From the NCBI GenBank assembly GCA_900313615.1, contig OMRP01000013.1:31577-95576 (forward strand): DNA of 64,000 bases, given 5' to 3'. The notes beneath the pieces were generated by a model, which had not been told where the DNA came from, made no database searches, and was given only the letters and a program-made list of their open reading frames with translations. Origin of the DNA: an uncultured Prevotellaceae bacterium (GTDB lineage Bacteria; Bacteroidota; Bacteroidia; Bacteroidales; Bacteroidaceae). The translations under genes and the position numbers were made by a program. Shown here piece after piece: positions 34,206-43,078 of this stretch (position 1 is the first letter of the stretch; the number at the start of each line of letters is the position of its first letter).

Positions 34206-35021
34206 ATGGATGGAAACAACATAGACCATGAGGCATTACGACGGCGGTTTAACCCTGACGGGTCGTTACTGCGTCGCATGCAGTTGGTGATGCTCGATAT
34301 CTTGAGCGAGGTGGATGCCATTTGCCGCCGCCATGACATACCCTACTGGTTGAGCAGTGGCACGCTGATTGGTGCCTGGCGGCATAACGGGTTCATCCCC
34401 TGGGACGATGACCTCGACATCGAGATGCGGCGCGAAGATTATCTCCGGCTGCTGCCCCTGCTGCGTGAGGAACTGCCTGAGCATCTGGCGTTGCAGACCA
34501 TGGATGACGACCCCAACTATTTCTTTTTCTATGCCAAGGTTCGCGACCGACGCACCTACCTGGAGGAAGGCAACGACTACGACCGACGTTGGAAAGAACG
34601 CGGCATATATATCGACATCCTTCCACTAGAACGACAGCGGATGTGGATACATAAACTGTCCGAAACGGCACAAGGGCATGTGTATAAGATTTGGCGCACA
34701 TCGACAGATGACGAACGGAGTATGCGCAAGGTTTGGCGCATCACCCATTTCAACAAGGCAGCTACCTACCCCATCCTACGTGCACTGTGCAAACTGACGG
34801 GCGCCCGCACATGGACCAGTGGCATGGGGCTGCCCTTCCACAAGCCGAGATACGACGAGGATATCTTCCCGCTGAGTGAGCATGTGTTCGAGGGACGGAT
34901 GTTCCCCGTGCCACACGACAGCGACCACCACCTGCAACTGCTCTTCGGCGATTGGCGGAAGCTTCCCAATCTCGACCAACTGCAGCCACACGCGAGGGAA
35001 ATTAAAATATTAGAAAATTAA
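34206..35021 (+). CDS. LicD-family phosphotransferase
   Basis: 271 residues from the ATG at 34206 (MDGNNIDHEALRRRF); the longer open frame upstream overlaps the acyltransferase gene and is not used. The LicD signature is clear: ICRRHDIPYWLSSGTLIGAWRHNGFIPWDDDLDIEMRREDY near residues 38-80. The DDDLD motif places it in the nucleotidyltransferase fold. LicD proteins add phosphocholine or similar groups to surface glycans. It lies 17 bp after the acyltransferase gene. The CCTAAACCTTAA phrase 5' of its start recurs before the glycosyltransferase at 36667. Confidence 0.93.
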   Translation: MDGNNIDHEALRRRFNPDGSLLRRMQLVMLDILSEVDAICRRHDIPYWLSSGTLIGAWRHNGFIPWDDDLDIEMRREDYLRLLPLLREELPEHLALQTMDDDPNYFFFYAKVRDRRTYLEEGNDYDRRWKERGIYIDILPLERQRMWIHKLSETAQGHVYKIWRTSTDDERSMRKVWRITHFNKAATYPILRALCKLTGARTWTSGMGLPFHKPRYDEDIFPLSEHVFEGRMFPVPHDSDHHLQLLFGDWRKLPNLDQLQPHAREIKILEN

Positions 35022-35146
35022 AAAATTAAAAGATTAAAAAATTAGAAAATTAGAAAAATTAAAAAATAGAACTACGAATTAAGCGAATGACAGGCGAGAC
35101 AAGCACACCCTACAGTGTCATGACACTCAACATTCAACATTAAATA
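35022..35146 (+). other. AT-repeat spacer with a 14-bp palindrome
   Basis: Repeated AAAATTAGAAAATTA words run to about 35070. AGTGTCATGACACT at 35114-35127 is a perfect palindrome 20 bp before the flippase start. No promoter match was found. Confidence 0.5.
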
Positions 35147-36628
35147 ATGGAATCGCTAAAAGAGAAGACGGCAAAAGGACTGTTCTGGGGCGGCATGAAC
35201 AATGGCATGCAGCAGCTCATAGGACTGGTCTTTGGCATCATCCTCGGACGACTGCTCTCGCCCGACGATTATGGTATGATAGCCATGATCAGCATCTTTT
35301 CGCTCATCGCCAATGAGTTGCAGAGTAGCGGTTTCAAGACGGCCCTAGTCAACCTGAAAAGTCCCACACACGAAGACTATAATGCCGTGTTCTGGTTCAA
35401 CGTGATGGCAGGTGCGGTGATATACATCATCCTCTTTTTCTGCGCGCCCCTCATCGCCGACTACTATCACCAACCCGACCTCGTGCCCCTCTGCCGCTAC
35501 GCCTTCCTCGGATTCGTCTTCTCCAGTTTCGGTACGGCGCAGTCCGCCTTCCTCACGAAAAACCTGAAAATAAAACAGATAGCCGAGACTGGCATCACCG
35601 CGGTGCTCTTCTCGAGTATCGTGGGCGCCTTGATGGCCTGGCAAGGGTTCTCCTATTGGTCGCTGGCTACGCAGACCAACCTGTTCATCGCCACCAACAC
35701 CATATTGTTGTGGTACCACTCGACATGGCGCCCCTCCCTGCATATCAACCTACGGCCCGTAGCCCGCATGTTCCGTTTCAGTTGCAAAATCCTGGCTTCG
35801 GCCATTTTTGGTCATATCAATGTCAATGTGCTCAACATCCTGCTCGGTCACTATTTCACCGCGCGCGACACTGGCAACTACAACCAAGCCTACCAATGGA
35901 ATTTCAAATGTTTCTCGTTGGTACAAGGAATGACAACACAGGTGGCCCAACCCGTGTTTGTAGAACTGTCGGGACAACGAGAGCGACAACTGGGAGCTTT
36001 CCGCAAGATGATGCGATTCACCGCCTTCATCTCCTTCCCACTTTTGTTTGGACTGTCGTTGGTGTCGCATGAGTTCATCGTCATCACCATCGGCGAGAAA
36101 TGGCTAAATAGTGCCAGTCTGATGCAGATACTCTGCATCGGCGGTGCCGTGATGCCTTTGTCGACACTGATGACAAACATGGTCATCAGCCACGGCCGGA
36201 GCAACATCTACATGTGGTCGACCATCGCCCTCGGTCTCACGCAGATAGGACTGATGATGCTACTCTACCCCTATGGCGTGCGTACCATGGTCATCGCCTA
36301 CACCCTGTTGCAGATAGCATGGGTATTGGTATGGTGGTGGTTCGTGCACCGGCTGACCGGTTACCGACTGACCTCATTGCTTGCCGACACGCTACCCTTC
36401 GCCGGCGCCGCCGCAGTGGTGATGGTGGCCACCCATTTCGCCACGATGGCCATCAGTTCAAATATCCTTTTGTTACTGGCTCGCATCGTGTTGGCCGCCG
36501 TGCTCTATTTTGCCATCATGAAAATGGCCCATGCCGTGATACTTGAAGAATGTATAGGATTCTTGAAGAGGAAAAATACCCACCCCAACCCTCCCAAGGG
36601 GAGGGAGCATAATGGGGATTTCGAATGA
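35147..36628 (+). CDS. Wzx-type polysaccharide flippase
   Basis: 493 residues with about fourteen hydrophobic segments, a MATE/PST-type exporter. The N-terminal KTAKGLFWGGMNNGMQQLIGLVFGIILGRLLSPDDYGMIAM is the standard opening of Wzx-like proteins that flip lipid-linked oligosaccharide repeat units across the inner membrane. The last 16 residues (NTHPNPPKGREHNGDFE) are not membrane sequence and are encoded by a GC-rich palindromic repeat of the family at 10691. The neighbours (LicD, acyltransferase, GT) support O-antigen, teichoic-like or capsule export. Confidence 0.92.
   Translation: MESLKEKTAKGLFWGGMNNGMQQLIGLVFGIILGRLLSPDDYGMIAMISIFSLIANELQSSGFKTALVNLKSPTHEDYNAVFWFNVMAGAVIYIILFFCAPLIADYYHQPDLVPLCRYAFLGFVFSSFGTAQSAFLTKNLKIKQIAETGITAVLFSSIVGALMAWQGFSYWSLATQTNLFIATNTILLWYHSTWRPSLHINLRPVARMFRFSCKILASAIFGHINVNVLNILLGHYFTARDTGNYNQAYQWNFKCFSLVQGMTTQVAQPVFVELSGQRERQLGAFRKMMRFTAFISFPLLFGLSLVSHEFIVITIGEKWLNSASLMQILCIGGAVMPLSTLMTNMVISHGRSNIYMWSTIALGLTQIGLMMLLYPYGVRTMVIAYTLLQIAWVLVWWWFVHRLTGYRLTSLLADTLPFAGAAAVVMVATHFATMAISSNILLLLARIVLAAVLYFAIMKMAHAVILEECIGFLKRKNTHPNPPKGREHNGDFE
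36581..36615 (+). repeat. GC-rich palindromic repeat, copy 3, within the flippase 3' end
   Basis: The pattern CCCACCCCAACCCTCCC, AA, GGGGAGGG matches the repeats at 10691-10720 and 10791-10816. It supplies the last codons of the flippase gene. Confidence 0.7.
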
Positions 36629-36637
36629 ACACTCTAC

Positions 36638-36663
36638 CCTAAACCTTAAGCCCTAAACCTTAA
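36638..36663 (+). repeat. CCCTAAACCTTAA direct repeat before a glycosyltransferase
   Basis: The 13-bp phrase occurs twice back to back and ends 3 bp before the start codon. A single copy (34184-34195) precedes licD. Confidence 0.6.
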
Positions 36664-36666
36664 AAA

Positions 36667-37683
36667 ATGAACCCAGCGAAGATTGACGTATCCGTACTTA
36701 TTCTCTTTTTCAACCGTCCCGAACAACTCAGCCAGGTGTTCGAGCAAGTGCGCCAAGCCCGTCCTGCCCGACTGTTTCTCTATCAAGACGGTCCGCGCGG
36801 TGAACGTGACATGCCCGGTATCGAGGCATGCAGGAAAGTGGTGGAAGAGATAGACTGGGAGTGTGAGGTACACCGCAAATACCAAGAGCGCAACTACGGC
36901 TGCGACCCGTCGGAATACCTATCGCAGAAATGGGCGTTTTCCCTGACCGACAAATGCATTGTCCTCGAAGATGACGATGTGCCCTCGCAGTCGTTCTTCC
37001 CCTTTTGCAAGGAACTGCTCGACCGCTATGAGGACGACCCGCGCGTGGCGATGATTTGCGGGTTTAACGAGGATGAGGTGACGCCACACTGCTCCGACAG
37101 TTATTTTTTCACCTCCATCTTCGCCATCTGGGGCTGGGCCTCATGGCGACGCGTCATCGACCAGTGGGAAGGCGACTACGCCTTCCTCGACGACAAAGAA
37201 AACATGAAACGGTTGGAAGAGTTGTCACGCCAGCGTCGCTACCGCAAGGACTTCATCCCCATGTGCCGCAACCACCGTGCTACGGGAAAGGAATACTATG
37301 AGAGCATTTTCTGGGCGAGTATGTTACTCCACTCACAGTTGGCCATCATGCCACAGAAGAATATGGTGAACAACCTCGGCCTTACCGCCGACAGCACCCA
37401 TTTCGGTGGCAGCATCGACACCACGCCACGTGCCTACCGTCGTATCTTCACCATGCAACGCCATGAGATGGATTTTCCGCTACGCCATCCACGATACCTC
37501 ATCGAAGATGTGAGTTACAAGGAACGGCTTTACAAAACCAATGCCTGGGGCCACCCATGGATTAAGGTAGGCCGTTCGTTGGAAGAGTTATGGTTGAACC
37601 TTCGTCATGGCAATCTCTCTTTTATCGGGAAATCGGTGAAACGCCGTCTGAAAAAATGGTTCGGCGGAGACAAGCACCAATAA
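36667..37683 (+). CDS. Glycosyltransferase (GT-A fold, surface polysaccharide)
   Basis: 338 residues. The N-terminal VSVLILFFNRPEQLSQVFEQV and the metal-binding CIVLEDDDVPSQSFF (near residue 100) are typical of GT-A nucleotide-diphosphosugar transferases. FAIWGWASWRRVIDQW near 155 is a conserved acceptor-side segment in this subgroup, often annotated as HlpA-like or family 2. The C-terminus is strongly basic (KSVKRRLKKWFGG) and may sit at the membrane. Last gene of the operon that starts at 33580. Confidence 0.85.
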   Translation: MNPAKIDVSVLILFFNRPEQLSQVFEQVRQARPARLFLYQDGPRGERDMPGIEACRKVVEEIDWECEVHRKYQERNYGCDPSEYLSQKWAFSLTDKCIVLEDDDVPSQSFFPFCKELLDRYEDDPRVAMICGFNEDEVTPHCSDSYFFTSIFAIWGWASWRRVIDQWEGDYAFLDDKENMKRLEELSRQRRYRKDFIPMCRNHRATGKEYYESIFWASMLLHSQLAIMPQKNMVNNLGLTADSTHFGGSIDTTPRAYRRIFTMQRHEMDFPLRHPRYLIEDVSYKERLYKTNAWGHPWIKVGRSLEELWLNLRHGNLSFIGKSVKRRLKKWFGGDKHQ

Positions 37684-37728
37684 GGCATAAAAAAAAATTC
37701 TAGGTCTTATCTCTTCTTGGTTGCAAAG

Positions 37729-38340
37729 TCACGGTTTTACGCCAATGATGGTGGCATACGACGGCTTTTTGCGATATATCTCCGTTTGGATGAAACCAGC
37801 GTCATCGAGCATTTTCTTCAACTCTTCTGGCGAATAGGCCGTCATGCCCTCCACCACGTTAGTCCACATCGAGTTGCTATCCACCACCTCGACCATGATG
37901 GCGAACTTGCCACCCCGCTTCAGCACACGTCGTACTTTCTGCAGACAGCCAGGAAGATTCGGCCAAAAATACACTGTTTCAACAGCTGTCACCAGGTCAA
38001 ACTTTCCCTCCTCGTAAGTCAGATTCTCCGCGGAGCCCTGACAGACAAACACCTGTTTATCGAGCACATTGGCACATACTTTCTTCGCCTTTGCCACGCT
38101 CTCCTCCGAGATGTCGATGCCATAGACCTTCGCATTCTTACTTCGTCTTAATAGCCGTTTCAATGTGGCCCCTCCGCCACAACCAATGTCGAGCATCGTC
38201 CAACCATCTTTTATACCCACGATTTTCAGGCCCCAATTAGTAAGCGGAGCATGACAAACATTCATAAACCGTAACATAGCACGTCCCATCCGTCCCTCAG
38301 GACAGGCACAATTGGTAAACAATTTAGTAAGTAACCCCAT
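37729..38340 (-). CDS. Class I SAM-dependent methyltransferase
   Basis: 203 residues from the ATG at 38340 (MGLLTKLFTNCACPEG). An in-frame ATG at 38409 lies upstream of the -7 element at 38379-38386 and is rejected. Motif I is MLDIGCGGGATLKRLL near residue 59, followed by VYGIDISEESVAKAKK and the post-I/II elements FDLVTAVETVYFWPNL and VLKRGGKFAIM, as in UbiE/COQ5-like small-molecule methyltransferases. The substrate cannot be told. It stands alone, convergent with the polysaccharide operon. Confidence 0.9.
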   Translation of the reverse strand: MGLLTKLFTNCACPEGRMGRAMLRFMNVCHAPLTNWGLKIVGIKDGWTMLDIGCGGGATLKRLLRRSKNAKVYGIDISEESVAKAKKVCANVLDKQVFVCQGSAENLTYEEGKFDLVTAVETVYFWPNLPGCLQKVRRVLKRGGKFAIMVEVVDSNSMWTNVVEGMTAYSPEELKKMLDDAGFIQTEIYRKKPSYATIIGVKP

Positions 38341-38378
38341 GAAATAATCCTTTCTTATTATTGATCGTTTTCTGGCCG

Positions 38379-38386
38379 CAAAAGTA
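38379..38386 (-). promoter_or_regulatory. -7 element of the methyltransferase promoter
   Basis: The minus strand reads TACTTTTG, fitting TANNTTTG. The start codon is 38 bp downstream. There is no clear -33. Confidence 0.55.
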
Positions 38387-38403
38387 CAGCGAAACATCAA
38401 AGC

Positions 38404-38440
38404 GCACAATACCTAAAACAGAGTGTTTTTAGTATTGTGC
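38404..38440 (-). terminator. Hairpin after asnB, possible terminator
   Basis: GCACAATAC (38404-38412) pairs with GTATTGTGC (38432-38440), extended inside by TAAAA/TTTTA past a one-base bulge. It lies about 90 bp after the asnB stop and just upstream of the methyltransferase promoter. There is no long T-run. Confidence 0.5.
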
Positions 38441-38527
38441 ACCGAATAGACCAACAAGATTGGATTAATCAAAAATAGGTATCTGTTAGGATATACCCTT
38501 CTTTCGTCACCTTACGCAAAGTAAATA

Positions 38528-40195
38528 TTACGAATATGCCTGTTCATGCACGCCCTTGACGGCCCGTCCTGACGGGTCATTCAAGTTTTTGAAGGCGGCA
38601 TCCCATTCGAGTGCGATGGCGGTGGAGCAGGCCACACTGGCTTCGGAAGGAACACTTCGAGCAGCGGAGTCAGAGGGGAAGTGCTCGGCAAAGATTGACC
38701 GGTAATAGTATTCCTCCTTGTTCTTCGGCGGATTGATGGGGAATCGTTCGGCCGCGTGAGCCATCTGCTCGTCGGAAACGGCTTCCGACGTCATCTTTTT
38801 CAGCGTATCAATCCATGAGTAACCCACCCCGTCGCTAAACTGTTCTTTCTGTCGCCATGCCACTTCGGCAGGCAGCATGTCGGCAAAGGCCTCACGAACA
38901 ATCTTCTTTTCCACCGTAGCACCCGGACACATCTTGGCCTGGGGGTTGGTACGCATGGCGACATCGAGAAACTCCTTGTCGAGAAAAGGCACGCGCCCTT
39001 CCACACCCCATGCGCTCAAACTTTTGTTGGCACGCAGACAATCGTAGAGATAGAGTTTGCCCAACTTACGCACCGTTTCCTCATGAAAAGCCTTGGCATC
39101 AGGTGCTTTGTGGAAATAGAGGTAACCACCGAAAATCTCATCTGCCCCCTCACCAGAAAGCACCATCTTGATGCCCATCGACTTGATGACACGAGCCAAC
39201 AAATACATTGGCGTGGAGGCGCGGACGGTGGTCACATCGTATGTCTCGATGAAATAAATCACGTCACGTATGGCATCGAGCCCCTCCTGAATGGTATAGT
39301 TGATTTCGTGGTGCACAGTGCCGATATGGTCGGCCACGAGTTTAGCCTTTGCCAAATCGGGCGCACCCTTCAATCCCACGGCAAACGAATGCAGACGAGG
39401 CCAATAGGCCTTTGTCTTTGAATCGTCCTCAATTCGCATCTCCGAGTATTTCTCAGCAATGGCAGAGATGACAGACGAATCGAGTCCACCACTGAGCAGC
39501 ACGCCATAAGGCACATCTGACATCAGTTGCCGTTTCACCGCACCTTCCAATGCATCATGAATGGCAATGACACTCGATGCGTTATCCTTTACTGCCTCGT
39601 ACTGCATCCAGTCACGATGATAATATTGTTTCATGCCAGGCGACTCGCTCCAGTAGTAATGTCCGGGCAAAAAAGGCTCGTATCGCTCGCACTGTCCCTC
39701 GAGCGCCTTTAGTTCCGAAGCGACATAAACCGTTCCGTCACTGTCGAAGCCGAGATAAAGCGGAATAACACCTATGGGGTCGCGCGCTATCAAGAACTCA
39801 TCACGCTCCTCGTCATAAAGAACGAAGGCGAAGATGCCGTTCAGGTCTTCCAAGAAAGACACACCCTTTTCACGATATAACGTCAGGATAACTTCACAGT
39901 CCGAGCCTGTTTGAAACTCATATTGCCCAGCAAAACGACGGCGAATCTCCTGATGGTTGTAAATCTCACCGTTGACCGCCAAAACCTGTTTCTTGTCCGA
40001 TGAATACAATGGCTGCCCTCCACTCTCAGGGTCCACAATACTCAGGCGCTCGTGGGCAAGGATAGCCGTTCCACCGCAGTAGATTCCACTCCAGTCAGGC
40101 CCGCGATGACGGATTTTCTGACTCATCCTCAATGCTTTTTGTCTCAGTTCGTGAGACTGCTCTTTCACGTTCAGTATAGCAACTATTCCACACAT
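38528..40195 (-). CDS. asnB: Asparagine synthase B, glutamine-hydrolysing
   Basis: 555 residues, the size of E. coli-type AsnB. The class II glutaminase starts at Cys2 (MCGIVAILN) and has RHRGPDWSG and LAHERLSIVDPESGGQPL. The synthetase domain carries the PP-motif GVLLSGGLDSSVISAIA near residue 235 and the GEGADEIFGGY segment. It makes asparagine from aspartate, glutamine and ATP. It starts 12 bp after the stop of the half-length carB and is the last gene of the pyrG-purF-carA-carB-asnB run, so glutamine-using enzymes are grouped together. Confidence 0.97.
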   Translation of the reverse strand: MCGIVAILNVKEQSHELRQKALRMSQKIRHRGPDWSGIYCGGTAILAHERLSIVDPESGGQPLYSSDKKQVLAVNGEIYNHQEIRRRFAGQYEFQTGSDCEVILTLYREKGVSFLEDLNGIFAFVLYDEERDEFLIARDPIGVIPLYLGFDSDGTVYVASELKALEGQCERYEPFLPGHYYWSESPGMKQYYHRDWMQYEAVKDNASSVIAIHDALEGAVKRQLMSDVPYGVLLSGGLDSSVISAIAEKYSEMRIEDDSKTKAYWPRLHSFAVGLKGAPDLAKAKLVADHIGTVHHEINYTIQEGLDAIRDVIYFIETYDVTTVRASTPMYLLARVIKSMGIKMVLSGEGADEIFGGYLYFHKAPDAKAFHEETVRKLGKLYLYDCLRANKSLSAWGVEGRVPFLDKEFLDVAMRTNPQAKMCPGATVEKKIVREAFADMLPAEVAWRQKEQFSDGVGYSWIDTLKKMTSEAVSDEQMAHAAERFPINPPKNKEEYYYRSIFAEHFPSDSAARSVPSEASVACSTAIALEWDAAFKNLNDPSGRAVKGVHEQAYS

Positions 40196-40207
40196 AATCT
40201 TCTTTTT

Positions 40208-41905
40208 CTATAGGTACGACAAATACAGATAGTTGGTTTGGGCGGGGTATTCAGCGGCGAGGGTATCTATCTGGTTCACCGTGGGCACGATGCCCAGTTC
40301 CTTGCGCCATGAGCGGACCAGCAGTCCCGCGTCATTCATCGACATATTCGCCTCCAGTCCGATGGCACGGCCTATCTGGAAATCAGAGAATCCATAGACC
40401 TTGGCTTCGTGCAGCAAATGAATGAATTCTGGGGCTTCGATATACTCTATCAATTCCAAGGGTTCCATAAAAGTCACCATTTCCGCCAACCCGGAAAACT
40501 CTTTCAGTCGATAGTCGATATCGACGATATGTTTTAGTTTCCGCAAAAACCAGCGGTCAATCTTCGTCAGTTGATGAATCTGCTCGATGCTATAGCCCAC
40601 TTTCAGCGCTTTCGACACGACGAAGATACGCATATCTGTTGGCTCATGCAGGGCCGTATCTATGTCTTTGATTTTTATCTCGTGGTTTTCCACAAAACCA
40701 TGCATGCCCTGTCCAATCATGCGCAAGCCTTTTTGCAGAGCCTCCTCGAAGGTCCGTCCGATGGCCATCACCTCGCCGACGCTCTTCATCGACGAGCCAA
40801 GCAGTCGTTTCACGCCATGGAACTTGGTCAGGTCCCAGCGAGGTATTTTCACCACCACATAGTCGAGAGCAGGCTCGAAGAAAGCGCTCGTGGTCTTGGT
40901 GACGGAGTTTTTCAGTTCGAATAGGCCATAACCCAGTCCCAGTTTGGCAGCCACAAAAGCCAAGGGGTAGCCCGTCGCTTTGCTAGCCAAGGCAGAAGAA
41001 CGACTCAGGCGGGCGTTGACCTCGATGACACGGTAATCCTCCGACCGTGGATCGAGCGCATATTGCACGTTGCACTCGCCAACGATGCCTATGTGACGGA
41101 TAATCTTGATGGCCAAAGCACGGAGTTTGTGGTATTCGCTATTTGAGAGCGTCTGGCTGGGCGCCACCACGATGGACTCTCCGGTGTGGATGCCCAGCGG
41201 GTCAAAATTCTCCATGTTGCACACCGTGATACAGTTGTCATAACGGTCACGCACCACCTCATATTCTATCTCCTTCCAACCCTTCAACGACTTTTCCACC
41301 AACACCTGCGGCGAGAAAGAAAAAGCTTCCTCTGCCTGAGCCATCAGTTCCTCTTCATTCTCACAAAAGCCAGAACCCAGTCCGCCGAGGGCATAGGCAG
41401 CACGGAGTATGACCGGAAAGCCCAATTCATGGGCTGCCTTCTGCACTTCTTCGACAGTAGAGCACGCCTCGCTTTTAATGGTCTTCACCCCTATCTCATC
41501 CAGACGTTTCACAAACAGATCACGGTCTTCCGTATCGATGATGGCTTGGATGGGCGTTCCCAACACTTCTACCCCATATTTTTCCAACACCCCTTTTTTA
41601 TACAGTTCCACTCCGCAGTTCAGCGCCGTCTGTCCACCAAAACTGAGAAAGATACCATCAGGACGTTCTTTCTCGATGACACGCTCCACGAAACCAGGTT
41701 GCACAGGTTGGAAATACACCGTGTCGGCTACGCCTTTTGAGGTCTGTACCGTCGCGATATTGGGGTTGATGAGTACCGAATGAATACCCTCTTCCTTCAG
41801 CGCCTTCAGTGCCTGTGCCCCGCTATAATCGAACTCGCCAGCCTGTCCTATCTTCAATGCGCCACTGCCCAGCAGCAACACCTTTTTTATCTTTTTATCC
41901 ATCAC
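40208..41905 (-). CDS. carB: Carbamoyl-phosphate synthase large subunit, N-terminal half only
   Basis: 565 residues, about half the usual 1,070. It contains the carboxyphosphate ATP-grasp domain ([21 protein letters not shown] at 9-29, [22 protein letters not shown] near 300) and the oligomerisation domain to about 550. It ends [10 protein letters not shown], right where the carbamate-phosphorylating second half normally begins. The second ATP-grasp and the allosteric MGS-type domain are absent, and asnB starts 12 bp later. There is no sign of a frameshift: the break is clean at the domain border. Either the other half is encoded elsewhere, as in archaea and Aquifex, or this half works alone. 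Its start overlaps carA by 4 bp. Confidence 0.88.
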   Translation of the reverse strand: MMDKKIKKVLLLGSGALKIGQAGEFDYSGAQALKALKEEGIHSVLINPNIATVQTSKGVADTVYFQPVQPGFVERVIEKERPDGIFLSFGGQTALNCGVELYKKGVLEKYGVEVLGTPIQAIIDTEDRDLFVKRLDEIGVKTIKSEACSTVEEVQKAAHELGFPVILRAAYALGGLGSGFCENEEELMAQAEEAFSFSPQVLVEKSLKGWKEIEYEVVRDRYDNCITVCNMENFDPLGIHTGESIVVAPSQTLSNSEYHKLRALAIKIIRHIGIVGECNVQYALDPRSEDYRVIEVNARLSRSSALASKATGYPLAFVAAKLGLGYGLFELKNSVTKTTSAFFEPALDYVVVKIPRWDLTKFHGVKRLLGSSMKSVGEVMAIGRTFEEALQKGLRMIGQGMHGFVENHEIKIKDIDTALHEPTDMRIFVVSKALKVGYSIEQIHQLTKIDRWFLRKLKHIVDIDYRLKEFSGLAEMVTFMEPLELIEYIEAPEFIHLLHEAKVYGFSDFQIGRAIGLEANMSMNDAGLLVRSWRKELGIVPTVNQIDTLAAEYPAQTNYLYLSYL

Positions 41906-43074
41906 TTCAACATATTTACGAATTCGTCAAATAAAAACTCTGTATCCACGGGACCCGAACAAGCCTCCGGGTGGAACTGTGCTGACATCCAAGGCTTCGA
42001 ATGGTGGCGGATACCCTCGTTTGAGCCATCGTTCATGTTCACGAATAATGGTTCCCAGTCTGCAGGCAATGTCTGGTCGTCTACCGCATAGCCATGATTC
42101 TGCGAGGTGATGAAACACTGTGTCGTACCCACCCGTTGAACGGGTTGGTTATGCGAGCGATGACCATATTTAAGTTTATAGGTCTTTGCCCCAGCCGCTC
42201 TTGCCAACAGTTGGTTACCAAGACAGATGCCCATGCACGGTCGCACGTTCTCGTTATTCAGGAATGTGCGGATATGCTCAACCGTCACCCCACAACGCTC
42301 TGGGTCGCCAGGTCCATTGGCCAGGAACAGGCCGTCATACTCCAACGTATTAAAATCATAGTCCCATGGAACGCGCACCACCTCGATGCCACGTCTGATG
42401 AGACAACGGATGATGTTGGCCTTTACACCGCAATCGACCAAAACGACCCTTTTCGTTGTATTGTTGCCATGGACCATCGGATGACAGGGCTTGTAGGTGG
42501 TCACATCCTTGCAACTCACTTGTTCAACCCAGTTCACGGCGCCATAATCCGCATGGTTTTGGTCCAGGGATGACGGTGAGCGTTGTACAACCACCCTACC
42601 CATCATCACACCATGTTCACGTAGCACTTTCGTCAACCGTCTTGTGTCTATACCTGTTATGGCGGGTATGTTCTCTCGTTTCAACCATGTAGCCAGCGAC
42701 TCTTTCGCATTCCAATGCGAGTACGCCTCGCTATAGTCGGCTACCACCAGTGCTTTCACATGAATCCGTCCACTTTCCATGAACAGCGGTAGGCCATTAT
42801 CGTCCATGCCCGTATCCGGAACGCCATAGTTGCCAATCAACGGATAAGTGCTCACCAATATTTGTCCCGCATAGCTGGGGTCTGTCAGACTCTCCGGATA
42901 GCCTGTCATAGCCGTGTTGAACACCACTTCTCCCACGGTGTCCCGTTCAGCGCCAAACGACCAACCGCTGAACATTGTACCATCATCGAGTATCAGTGCC
43001 ACTGTTGAACATGAACCATCCAACTCGCATAAGCGATCGAACGTGAGCGTTTTTTTTGCATCCATTTCTCTCAT
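41902..43074 (-). CDS. carA: Carbamoyl-phosphate synthase small subunit
   Basis: 390 residues. The N-terminal domain has [20 protein letters not shown] (about 52-71). The class I glutaminase domain has its nucleophile Cys in [16 protein letters not shown] (about residue 282) and the catalytic His/Glu in [12 protein letters not shown]. It hydrolyses glutamine and passes ammonia to CarB for arginine and pyrimidine synthesis. The stop overlaps the carB start (ATGA, 41902-41905), which argues that the short CarB is its translated partner. Four bp separate it from the purF-like gene. The start may be the next ATG at 43065. Confidence 0.96.
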   Translation of the reverse strand: MREMDAKKTLTFDRLCELDGSCSTVALILDDGTMFSGWSFGAERDTVGEVVFNTAMTGYPESLTDPSYAGQILVSTYPLIGNYGVPDTGMDDNGLPLFMESGRIHVKALVVADYSEAYSHWNAKESLATWLKRENIPAITGIDTRRLTKVLREHGVMMGRVVVQRSPSSLDQNHADYGAVNWVEQVSCKDVTTYKPCHPMVHGNNTTKRVVLVDCGVKANIIRCLIRRGIEVVRVPWDYDFNTLEYDGLFLANGPGDPERCGVTVEHIRTFLNNENVRPCMGICLGNQLLARAAGAKTYKLKYGHRSHNQPVQRVGTTQCFITSQNHGYAVDDQTLPADWEPLFVNMNDGSNEGIRHHSKPWMSAQFHPEACSGPVDTEFLFDEFVNMLK

Positions 43075-43078
43075 TGTA

